Positions 50,501 to 56,202 of a DNA stretch of 56,202 nucleotides are shown in pieces. The translations under genes were made by a program, and so were the position numbers. Source of the DNA: an uncultured Desulfobulbaceae bacterium (lineage in GTDB: Bacteria; Desulfobacterota; Desulfobulbia; Desulfobulbales; BM004); assembly GCA_945787325.1 (NCBI GenBank), contig CALZHP010000008.1:1-56202 (forward strand). The letters are read 5' to 3'. The notes beneath the pieces were generated by a model. The model saw only the letters and a list, made by a program, of their open reading frames with translations, had not been told where the DNA came from and made no database searches. Position 1 is the first letter of the stretch; every line of letters begins with the position of its first letter.

Positions 50501-51615
50501 CTATAAATTTCAAGCAATGCTTCATCAGTTGTTTTTACCTTGTCAAGGGCAAGTGTTTTGCGGAAAGAGTCGGTTACGCTTGCTCCATCAATGAAAAGCA
50601 CTTCAAACTTCTTGATTTTTGAAGCTACTATTGAATCGAGCACGGACTCCGTTATCTCTGCATTACAGCTTATAATTACTTCTCCGGACTCTGAGTCAAT
50701 CACATCTTGGGCCATGAATTTTCCCACAAGGTCTGCCGCATCGACACTAAGTTGCCCTATCTTGGCCTCAGTTAGTCTCTTGGCAAGGGCTTTACCTATT
50801 TTACGGTTCTTTTTGGCAAGCACCTCTTTTGTCTTGGGATGAACCAAATCTTGTGGAGCACGCTGCCCAATCATAAGTTCCGGATTAAATACTTTCTTGA
50901 ATCCTTTTTTGCTGCAGGAAATCTGTTCCATCATGTAAAAATGTCTGAGCAGCTCTTCCTCAGTATTCCCAAGCGCTTTCAACAAAGTCGTAACCGGAAA
51001 CTTACGACGCCGGTCAATTCGCACATAAAGAATATCTTTTACATCAAATTCGAGATCAATCCATGAACCACGAACTGGAATAATCCTTGCTGAATAGAGA
51101 AGTTTCCCACTTGAATGCGATTTGCCGTTATCATGGGAGTAAAAGAGTCCTGGAGATCGCTGAAGCTGGCTGACGATAACTCGCTCTGTACCGTTTACAA
51201 CAAATACTCCATCACGTGTCATCAGTGGAACGCTTCCCAGGTAAACTTCCTGTTCCTTGATATCGCGAATATTCTGAACCCCGGTAGTTGGATCTGTATC
51301 GTAGGTCACCAATCTGACAGTTATCTTGATCGGGACATCGTATGTCATTCCTCTTTCAACGCACTCTTCAACTGTATATTTCGGTTCACCAAAATTATAA
51401 CGAACAAATTCTAGGAAACAGACACCATTAAAATCAGAAATCGGAAAGATACTCTTAAAAATTGCCTGCAGACCAACATCTTCCCTTTCATCGGGCTGTA
51501 TGCCTAATTGCAGAAATTTATCATAAGATAATCTCTGCATCTCAATAAGATGAGGTGCGACCACAATCTTTTTGGTCTTTGCAAAGTTTTTTCTGACCCT
51601 GTTAATTTTGTTCAT
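47530..51615 (-). CDS. rpoB: RNA polymerase beta subunit
   Basis: The 1361-aa protein contains the rifampicin region (about 508-535) as [31 protein letters not shown]. The residues equivalent to D516, H526 and S531 of E. coli are the sensitive forms; the one difference is Thr at the position of E. coli N518. Other conserved blocks are [56 protein letters not shown] and the C-terminal [20 protein letters not shown] 322-bp gap with a perfect hairpin separates it from rplL. Confidence 0.99.
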   Translation of the reverse strand: MNKINRVRKNFAKTKKIVVAPHLIEMQRLSYDKFLQLGIQPDEREDVGLQAIFKSIFPISDFNGVCFLEFVRYNFGEPKYTVEECVERGMTYDVPIKITVRLVTYDTDPTTGVQNIRDIKEQEVYLGSVPLMTRDGVFVVNGTERVIVSQLQRSPGLFYSHDNGKSHSSGKLLYSARIIPVRGSWIDLEFDVKDILYVRIDRRRKFPVTTLLKALGNTEEELLRHFYMMEQISCSKKGFKKVFNPELMIGQRAPQDLVHPKTKEVLAKKNRKIGKALAKRLTEAKIGQLSVDAADLVGKFMAQDVIDSESGEVIISCNAEITESVLDSIVASKIKKFEVLFIDGASVTDSFRKTLALDKVKTTDEALLEIYRRLRPSSPPTPEVAASFFNNLFFNASTYDLSEVGRFKINAKLNVDTDINIRTLTKVDIMEAVRYLVRLKDEQGKVDDIDHLGNRRVRTVGELVENQYRIGLVRMERAIRERMTLQEVETLMPHDLINPKPITSAIKEFFGTSQLSQFMDQTNPLSEVTHKRRLSALGPGGLSRERAGFEVRDVHPTHYGRICPVETPEGPNIGLIVSLAVYARVNQFGFIETPYRKVVDRKITDELVYMNALAEKDQIIVPAKVDKDKNGKITPSNLIARDDGEVVITSGDQVTYMDVSPDQLVSVATALIPFLENDDANRALMGSNMMRQAVPLLRTSAPLIGTGLEKNVAQDSGACLLAGGDGYVEEADANRLVVQYDEPGTDGFNTGIAVYRLSKFKKSNQNTCFTQKPLVSPGDRVSKGSVLADGPSCDQGELALGKNVTIAFMSWRGYNFEDSILLSERLLKDDTYTSVHVEVFETMARDTKLGREEITRDIPNVGEEALRNLDESGIVRIGAEVKPGDTLVGKVTPKGETMLSPEEKLLRAIFGDKAGDVKDSSLRVPPGVEGVVIDAKVFSRKGVDKDERSLSIEDFEVERLHRDMDDEINCLRKAVRKGLAEIIVGKVAKAPILAKDGSELIQKGKKITKESIEQAGFSCLREYDYSTWKKQEAEVQTLFDRYREQSKMVRNRYEGIIARHRKGDDLPPGVIRMVKVYVAVKRKLAVGDKMAGRHGNKGVVSRILPEEDMPYFADGTPVDIVLNPLGVPSRMNVGQVLECHLGMAAKKLGEQLQQLAERLELKAVKSKLKSIYSKDEYNEMTKGHSDEELLDMARKSIGGIHIATPVFDGAAESEIRNMLVESGLDETGQSVLYDGLTGEPFDRMVTVGVMYMLKLHHLVDNKIHARSTGPYSLVTQQPLGGKAQFGGQRLGEMEVWAMEAYGAAYTLKEFLTVKADDVEGRTTMYENIVKGRNFLETGLPESFHVLVKELQGLCLDVELLD

Positions 51616-51725
51616 CGAACAACGTCCTCATGTTTTGTAACCGGCGAACTCCGGTAAGCAGTGAAATCCTTGGAATTGAACTAAAGACCTAATGAAACAA
51701 CAAATAGCGAATGATGCGCTGTTTC

Positions 51726-51748
51726 TATCTGGCCAACTAAACCAGATA
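51726..51748 (-). repeat. 7-bp inverted repeat in the rplL-rpoB gap
   Basis: TATCTGG and CCAGATA flank a 9-nt centre, on either strand. It overlaps the -10 of the weak promoter candidate at 51745-51772. Confidence 0.45.
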
Positions 51749-51772
51749 TATGGGGTAAAAAATCACCGTCAA
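51745..51772 (-). promoter_or_regulatory. Possible internal promoter before rpoB
   Basis: Minus-strand TTGACG (5/6) and TATATC (4/6) are spaced by 16 nt, about 130 nt before the rpoB ATG and downstream of the rplL-rpoB attenuator hairpin. Confidence 0.35.
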
Positions 51773-51822
51773 ATATACTATTTACCGGTGGCTGTATATT
51801 TACTTCCGTTAGAACGCAATAA

Positions 51823-51846
51823 CGCTACGGAGAATACTCCGTAGCG
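51823..51846 (-). terminator. rplL-rpoB attenuator hairpin
   Basis: A perfect 10-bp stem (CGCTACGGAG/CTCCGTAGCG) with a 4-nt loop, followed on the minus strand only by TTATTGCGTT rather than a T-run. A leaky terminator or attenuator at this position sets the rpoB:rplL ratio in E. coli; the same role is likely here. An RNase III processing site is the main alternative. Confidence 0.75.
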
Positions 51847-51937
51847 CGTGCTTAATTTTTCAGCCTGTTCAGTAGTTTTACAATTCAACTGAACAGTGCG
51901 ATGCAAACTCATTGATTGATATTCAATAATGATTTGC

Positions 51938-52321
51938 TTATTTAATTTCGACAGAACCGCCGACTTCTTCAATTTTCTTTTTGATTTCTTCAGCTTCTTC
52001 CTTGGTCACACCTTCTTTGACCGCTTGCGGAGCTGATTCGACAAGTTCTTTTGCTTCTTTAAGGCCCAGTGAAGTTATGCCGCGAACTTCTTTGATAACC
52101 TTGATCTTTTGGTCTCCAGCAGATGTCAAAACAGCATCAAATTCTGTTTTTTCCTCTGCAGCAGCAGCTCCAGCATCTCCACCTCCTGCAACAGCAGCAA
52201 CAGCAACAGGTGCGGCAGCAGAAACGCCAAATTTCTCTTCCAGTTCCTTAATCAGTTCAGACAGTTCGAGCACTGTCATATTAGAAATAAACTCAATCAC
52301 ATCTTCTTTTGAAACAGCCAT
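51938..52321 (-). CDS. rplL: 50S ribosomal protein L7/L12
   Basis: Multicopy stalk protein recruiting GTPase factors. The 127-aa sequence has the N-terminal dimerisation region ([26 protein letters not shown]), an Ala/Gly-rich hinge (about 34-57) and the factor-binding C-terminal domain ([27 protein letters not shown]). It follows rplJ by 44 bp. Confidence 0.99.
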   Translation of the reverse strand: MAVSKEDVIEFISNMTVLELSELIKELEEKFGVSAAAPVAVAAVAGGGDAGAAAAEEKTEFDAVLTSAGDQKIKVIKEVRGITSLGLKEAKELVESAPQAVKEGVTKEEAEEIKKKIEEVGGSVEIK

Positions 52322-52365
52322 TGTTTTCCTCCTGGCGACTAATTTAAATTAACCCTTATTATTTT

Positions 52366-52893
52366 TTAATTACCTGCTTGCTGTTTTCCTTCTTCGATAG
52401 CCTGCATAGCATAAAGAAATGTTCTTGGCACACCACTTAGAACCTGTACCAAGCCTGTAGGAACAGCATTCATTACTGAAAGCAGTTGACCCAGCAACAC
52501 TTCTTTATCCGGTAGTTTAGCCAGCGCCTTTATGTCATCCTGATTTAAAACCTTACCACTCAGGATAGCGGAACGAATAGACAACTCTGGGTGATCCTTG
52601 CTAAACTCAGAAATGATTTTAGCCGGAGATACCGGATCACTGTTAGAAACAGTAATAGCTGTCGTTCCTACAAATGACTCCTGCAAAGCTTCAAAGTCGG
52701 TACCCTGCACAGCCCTTTTCAGCAGGGTATTTTTGGCAACCCTGAGTTCAGCATCGTTTCTTTTGAGATTATGCCGTAACTCCTGGAGGACCGGTACTGA
52801 CAAACCACGATAATCGGTTACAATTGCAATTTTCGCTTCTGAAAACTTGCCACTGAGTTCCTCAACTACCGAGGCTTTTTCCTCGCGATTCAA
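52366..52893 (-). CDS. rplJ: 50S ribosomal protein L10
   Basis: Stalk base that carries L7/L12 dimers and, in many bacteria, represses its own mRNA. The 175-aa sequence shows KIAIVTDYRGLSVPVLQELRHNLKRNDAELRVAKNTLLKRA and a helical C-terminus for L12 binding. The start is TTG with GGAGG 7 nt upstream. A long 393-bp region containing an L10-type leader precedes it. Confidence 0.98.
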   Translation of the reverse strand: MNREEKASVVEELSGKFSEAKIAIVTDYRGLSVPVLQELRHNLKRNDAELRVAKNTLLKRAVQGTDFEALQESFVGTTAITVSNSDPVSPAKIISEFSKDHPELSIRSAILSGKVLNQDDIKALAKLPDKEVLLGQLLSVMNAVPTGLVQVLSGVPRTFLYAMQAIEEGKQQAGN

Positions 52894-52919
52894 TGTTCAG
52901 CCTCCTTTACTTTCAAAGT

Positions 52920-52948
52920 GTTATGAAACCACTAAATGGTTCCAATGG
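52920..52948 (-). promoter_or_regulatory. Hairpin just upstream of the rplJ ribosome-binding site
   Basis: On the minus strand AACCAC pairs with GTGGTT around a 14-15-nt centre, ending about 25 nt before the TTG start of rplJ. It may be the downstream part of the L10-responsive leader. Confidence 0.4.
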
Positions 52949-53063
52949 TGGTTACCAGCAGGTATTGGGTCAATTTTGCCGCCGAGCTACAACAATAACT
53001 GTACAATTGATTCTTCCCACGCCCATTACAAACAAATGAAATTAGGAATATTATACTTAGTTT

Positions 53064-53150
53064 GTGTTTTTAGTCTCGGCAGGCCGGATTACAAGAGTCT
53101 AAACTTTTGAACACCGATTAAACTGACAATGTACCTGCTGTCTTCGACAT
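53064..53150 (-). promoter_or_regulatory. Ribosomal protein L10 leader (probable)
   Basis: The minus strand reads GACAGCAGGTAC near the 5' side and CCGGCCTGCCGAGAC on the 3' side, the pair of conserved segments I know from L10 leaders; GCAGG can pair with CCTGC, and TTTAG..CTC with GAG..CTAAA. L10(L12)4 binding to this structure represses rplJL in other bacteria. The rest of the gap 52894-53286 holds a weak TTTAAC/GTTAAA stem after rplA (about 53252-53266) and a TATAAT without a good -35. Confidence 0.65.
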
Positions 53151-53286
53151 CATGTATATTAAACTTGTCCCTTTAAGAAAAAAGAACAAACTGAAAAAAT
53201 AGCTTTATTAAACTCTAATGCTAACCGTAATTAGAAAATGAAAATGTTTTAACCGGGTTAAAGGCAATCGGATGAACCGAAGAAAA

Positions 53287-53997
53287 TCAACCCTGCTTAA
53301 CCAGTGTACGAATTTCTGCAGGATCAATTTTTACTCCTGGCCCCATTGTTGTTGAGAGACTTATACCTTTCAAATAAACTCCCTTACTTGAAGAAGGTTT
53401 CAGTTGAATGATTCGCTCGACAAAAGCAAGAATATTTTCCTGAATTTTCTTCGCACCAAAAGAAGCCTTACCAAGCATGACGTGAATGATTCCTGTTTTA
53501 TCTACTTTGAAGTCAACCTTTCCGGATTTGATTTCCTTGATGACCCGCTCAATATCGAATGTAACAGTACCAAGTTTTGCATTCGGCATCAGATTTCGAG
53601 GTCCTAAAATCCTTCCTATTTTTCCCACGGTACCCATCATATCTGGAGTTGCGATTGTACGATCAAATTCTAGCCATCCGGATTTGATCTTTTCTACATA
53701 TTCATCACCACCAGCGAAGTCGGCTCCTGCATCAAGCGCCTCTTTCTCTTTTTCCCCTTTTGCAAAAACCAGAACACGAACTTCTTTACCTGTTCCGTTT
53801 GGCAAAACCACACTGCTTCTTACCATCTGCTCTGCATGGCGGGGATCAACTCCGAGCTTGATAGCAATATCAAACGACTCATCAAACTTTGCATATACAC
53901 CCTTCAAAGCAAGCTCGACCCCTTCTTCAAGGGAGTATGTCTTGACCGCATCAATCTCAGCGGTGGCGTTATTATAATTCTTACCTCTCTTTGCCAT
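53287..53997 (-). CDS. rplA: 50S ribosomal protein L1
   Basis: L1-stalk protein involved in E-site tRNA release, and autogenous repressor of rplKA in E. coli. The 236-aa sequence shows FDESFDIAIKLGVDPRHAEQMVRSSVVLPNGTGK, RILGPRNLMPNAKLGTVT and SSSKGVYLKGISLSTTMGPGVKID. It follows rplK by 72 bp. Confidence 0.98.
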   Translation of the reverse strand: MAKRGKNYNNATAEIDAVKTYSLEEGVELALKGVYAKFDESFDIAIKLGVDPRHAEQMVRSSVVLPNGTGKEVRVLVFAKGEKEKEALDAGADFAGGDEYVEKIKSGWLEFDRTIATPDMMGTVGKIGRILGPRNLMPNAKLGTVTFDIERVIKEIKSGKVDFKVDKTGIIHVMLGKASFGAKKIQENILAFVERIIQLKPSSSKGVYLKGISLSTTMGPGVKIDPAEIRTLVKQG

Positions 53998-54069
53998 GGC
54001 TAACTCCGCATATCTTAAATAATCTTGAATAGTTTATTATATTAGTAATTTACAAAAGGATCGTTACGT

Positions 54070-54492
54070 TTAGACAACTGTAAGGCCAATGCTTCTAGCT
54101 GTTCCTTCGATAATTCGCATAGCACCTTCAATATCAATCGCGTTTAAATCAGGCATTTTCAATTCCGCAATTTCCTTGATTTTGGCCCTAGAAATCATGC
54201 CGGCACGTTCTGATTTTGGATTACTTGAGCCCTTGGCAAGCTTTGCGGCCTTCAGCAATAGCACTGAAGCTGGCGGAGTTTTTGTAATAAAAGAAAAAGA
54301 CCTGTCATTATAAACGGTGATCACAACCGGGATGATTGTATCACCTTCGCTTTGGGTTTTTGCATTAAAGGCCTTACAAAACTCCATTATATTAACACCA
54401 TGCTGGCCAAGTGCAGGCCCAACTGGCGGAGAAGGGTTGGCCTTGCCGGCAGGAATTTGCAGTTTTATATATGACATAATTTTCTTTGCCAT
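54070..54492 (-). CDS. rplK: 50S ribosomal protein L11
   Basis: GTPase-centre protein needed for RelA-dependent stringent response in E. coli. The 140-aa sequence shows the proline-rich N-terminus [36 protein letters not shown] and the RNA-binding domain ending [18 protein letters not shown]. It is relevant that a synthetase-only RSH protein is encoded in the same window. Confidence 0.98.
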   Translation of the reverse strand: MAKKIMSYIKLQIPAGKANPSPPVGPALGQHGVNIMEFCKAFNAKTQSEGDTIIPVVITVYNDRSFSFITKTPPASVLLLKAAKLAKGSSNPKSERAGMISRAKIKEIAELKMPDLNAIDIEGAMRIIEGTARSIGLTVV

Positions 54493-54541
54493 TTCAATCT
54501 CCTAAGCATCAAATAAATATTAAAGTTTCAATACATATAAA

Positions 54542-55072
54542 TCAGTCATTTGAAACCTGAACAAAATCAAGTTCAACCGGGGTAGATCGTCCGAAAATAC
54601 TCACCATAACCCTTACCCTTCCCTTGTCAGGAAATACTTCATCAACGACACCCTGAAAATTTGCGAAAGGACCATCAGTTACGCGGACAGCATCTCCAAC
54701 TTCATAGATAACTTTTGGCTTAGGTTTAAGAGCACCATCTTTAATCCTGCCAATGATCTTCATAGCATCATCATCAGAAAGGGATGGAGGGTTACGGTCA
54801 TTTCCAACAAAACCTGTAACTTTGGGTGTCGAATTTACTGTATGCCAAGTCTCATCAGTGAGATCCATGTTCACAAGAATATATCCGGGGAAAAACTTCC
54901 GTTCGGATGTTTTCCTGGATCCTTTGACCATTTCAAGAACCTGCTCTGTCGGCACCAAAACCTCACCAAACATCTCTTCCTGCCCTGCCGCCCTGATTCT
55001 CTCATGAAGAGTGGCCTTTACTTTCTCTTCAAAGCCGGAATATGTATGTACTATATACCATTTTCTTGCCAT
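54542..55072 (-). CDS. nusG: Transcription elongation/termination factor NusG
   Basis: Processivity factor linking RNA polymerase with Rho or with S10 on the ribosome. The 176-aa sequence has the NGN domain starting KWYIVHTYSGFEEKVKATL with FFPGYILVNM, and a C-terminal KOW domain (GDAVRVTDGPFANFQGVVDEVFPDKGRVRV). Its leader carries a strong promoter, separate from secE. Confidence 0.98.
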   Translation of the reverse strand: MARKWYIVHTYSGFEEKVKATLHERIRAAGQEEMFGEVLVPTEQVLEMVKGSRKTSERKFFPGYILVNMDLTDETWHTVNSTPKVTGFVGNDRNPPSLSDDDAMKIIGRIKDGALKPKPKVIYEVGDAVRVTDGPFANFQGVVDEVFPDKGRVRVMVSIFGRSTPVELDFVQVSND

Positions 55073-55220
55073 AATATTTTACGCAATAAGAGGTATCGCC
55101 TTTTCTTCAAAGATATTATAAATATTTAATCAAAAGGCAGTTAGTTCCGAGAAAAATGAATCATTTCGGTGTATTAAAAGAGAACTGATGCGTTTTTTCA
55201 TTTTTTTCCGAAAAACTAGC

Positions 55221-55249
55221 ACTATAACAACTTAATTTGCATACGTCAA
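55221..55249 (-). promoter_or_regulatory. Predicted strong promoter for nusG-rplKA and downstream genes
   Basis: Minus-strand TTGACG (5/6) and TATAGT (5/6) spaced by exactly 17 nt, in the secE-nusG gap. Start point near 55214, with a leader of about 140 nt that can fold through AGTTC/GAACT around 55140-55190. Confidence 0.7.
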
Positions 55250-55267
55250 AAAAACTGTTGCTATTAT

Positions 55268-55531
55268 TCAATTTAGTATTCGGGATACAATTTTACCAAT
55301 AATCAGGTCAACTGCTCCCAGATACATCGAGATTATAAAAACTAGAACAAGAACAACACCCGTTGACCCCATAGTTACTTTCTTATCAGGCCAAACGATT
55401 TTACCGAACTCAACCTTGACTTCAGCAAAAAATTCTTTAATACGCTTAATACTGAATGAGCTTTCGGATGTTTGTTGAGCCGTCGCGACTGCTTTGCTCT
55501 TTTTGGTTTTTTCAACCTTTTTAGCTGCCAT
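55268..55531 (-). CDS. secE: Preprotein translocase subunit SecE
   Basis: Essential clamp subunit of SecYEG. The 87-aa protein has a lysine-rich N-terminus, the conserved amphipathic segment FFAEVKVEFGKIVWPDKKV and one C-terminal membrane helix (TGVVLVLVFIISMYLGAVDLII), the short single-helix form. E. coli SecE has three helices. It precedes nusG as usual, but with an unusually wide 195-bp gap. Confidence 0.96.
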   Translation of the reverse strand: MAAKKVEKTKKSKAVATAQQTSESSFSIKRIKEFFAEVKVEFGKIVWPDKKVTMGSTGVVLVLVFIISMYLGAVDLIIGKIVSRILN

Positions 55532-55653
55532 AGAGGTGTACTTTATTTTAATTTTTTATGTAACAACCCTTAAATCCGGGCGCCAATTAAAACAGAATCG
55601 CTGCTCATATCTTTGAAAATCATACCTCAATGTGAGCTACTGTTCCCAAACAA

Positions 55654-55730
55654 TGGCAGGCCAGGAGGGATTCGAACCCCCAGCCCCCGGATTTGGAGTC
55701 CGGTGCTCTACCAATTAGAGCTACTGGCCT
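55654..55730 (-). tRNA. trnW: tRNA-Trp (CCA anticodon)
   Basis: The minus strand folds as a complete cloverleaf: acceptor AGGCCAG/CTGGCCT, D arm with AGCTC..GAGC, anticodon stem-loop CCGGA CTCCAAA TCCGG with anticodon CCA, and T arm with GGTTCGAAT. Discriminator G and an encoded 3' CCA follow. Its place between rpmG and secE is the usual one for tRNA-Trp. Confidence 0.97.
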
Positions 55731-55891
55731 ACCGAAATACTATTCATGTAAAATATGACTCTCTCCGATTCTTTTCTTCGAACTCTTCGCGTACCAGACA
55801 TGAAAAGAGGAATGCTACAGTTCAAAATACCCCTGGCAATATGCACGCCTTCATACGAAGAACAATTCAACAACCAAACACAATAAAATTG

Positions 55892-56041
55892 TTACTTTGT
55901 TTCCTTGTGAAGGGTGTGAGTTTTGCAAAAACGGCAGTATTTCTTGAACTCTAGTTTTTGCGGTGTATTTCTTTTATTTTTGGTTGTAGTGTAATTACGT
56001 CTTTTACATTCTGTACAACCAAGTGTTATTATATCTCGCAT
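55892..56041 (-). CDS. rpmG: 50S ribosomal protein L33, zinc-ribbon form
   Basis: A 49-aa gene read from the minus strand: it begins [19 protein letters not shown] and ends [13 protein letters not shown]9, C12, C36 and C39 form the zinc ribbon of the C+ type. It lies 60 bp after the second tuf and 161 bp before tRNA-Trp, the standard tuf-rpmG-trpT-secE order. Confidence 0.97.
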   Translation of the reverse strand: MRDIITLGCTECKRRNYTTTKNKRNTPQKLEFKKYCRFCKTHTLHKETK

Positions 56042-56101
56042 AATTTCTGAACTCTTTTACATATAATTTAAGGTCATTACTGATAGACTGTTGCTTTTAC
56101 C

Positions 56102-56202
56102 CTATTCAATAATTTCGCTGATTACGCCCGCACCTACCGTGCGACCGCCCTCACGAATTGCAAAGCGAAGTTCCTTCTCCATGGCGATGGGGGTGATTAG
56201 AA
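56102..56202 (-). CDS. tuf: Elongation factor Tu, second copy (partial, 3' end only)
   Basis: The last 33 codons and TAG stop of a second EF-Tu gene run off the right edge. All 101 visible bases match the tuf at 38866 exactly, and identity continues 10 nt past the stop. The rest of the gene is outside the window. Two tuf copies flanking the rif-str block are usual in proteobacteria. Confidence 0.95.
   Translation of the reverse strand, partial: LITPIAMEKELRFAIREGGRTVGAGVISEIIE

Noticed and set aside
51778-51972. 64-aa minus-strand reading frame overlapping the end of rplL
   Set aside because: It covers the attenuator hairpin, overlaps rplL in another frame and resembles no family I know; it is most likely chance.
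55731-55891. Possible tRNA remnant with a GAGTTCGAAG T-loop-like segment between tRNA-Trp and rpmG
   Set aside because: No matching acceptor, D or anticodon stems could be drawn around it.
55613-55954. 113-aa plus-strand frame across tRNA-Trp and the end of rpmG
   Set aside because: It runs antisense through a tRNA and a ribosomal gene and has no recognisable domain.
1-56202. CRISPR arrays, transposases, prophage or toxin-antitoxin genes
   Set aside because: No regularly spaced short repeats and no protein of these families were seen; the only tandem repeat is the coding Calx-beta array.

Overview
The window is from a Gram-negative bacterium, most likely a Desulfobulbales-type member of the Desulfobacterota (former Deltaproteobacteria). 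This is inferred from gene content and order, not from a search. The signs are a short EF-Ts, the block rpsB-tsf-pyrH-frr-uppS-cdsA-dxr-rseP-tsaB-ispG-proS-rel, a YkgJ-type cysteine-cluster gene beside rplQ, and a very large outer-membrane protein. Coding density is high. The proteins with optional zinc sites (S4, S14, L24, L33, L36) all have their cysteine ligands.

Layout. Positions 2-7315 (+) hold the 3' part of a giant surface protein: Calx-beta repeats, SdrD/CNA-B-like and DUF11-like modules, two internal OmpA domains and a C-terminal beta-barrel. Everything to its right is on the minus strand and reads right to left. Positions 7326-9073 hold a DRE-TIM metallolyase-like aldolase and a KDPG-type aldolase. 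Positions 9167-19010 hold the uppS-cdsA-dxr-rseP-tsaB-ispG-proS-rel cluster (isoprenoid and undecaprenyl precursors, phospholipid activation, envelope proteolysis, tRNA modification and charging, ppGpp). Positions 19206-22129 hold rpsB-tsf-pyrH-frr. A YkgJ-family gene (22320-23096) separates this from a 33-kb translation and transcription supercluster (23202-56202): in transcription order tuf (partial), rpmG, tRNA-Trp, secE, nusG, rplKAJL, rpoBC, rpsLG, fusA, tuf, the S10 and spc operons, then the alpha operon ending in rplQ.

Control elements can be read directly. Good sigma70-like promoters lie before nusG, rpsL, fusA, rpsB and uppS. An L10-type leader precedes rplJ, a perfect 10-bp hairpin sits between rplL and rpoB, a hairpin lies at the expected 5' end of the rpsL transcript, and a bidirectional-looking terminator follows rplQ. 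The two small genes rpmJ (37 aa) and rpmG (49 aa) were found by reading the sequence, as was tRNA-Trp.

The points most worth following up are: a Rel/SpoT homologue whose hydrolase HD motif is destroyed while its synthetase is intact; an attenuator-like leader (promoter, hairpin, intrinsic terminator, uppS) before the isoprenoid operon; a compact nested hairpin before infA; a promoter embedded in the rplQ terminator; and the topology of the giant protein with its near-identical 351-bp repeats. The bulk of the window is highly conserved housekeeping sequence, and no defence or mobile system was recognised.
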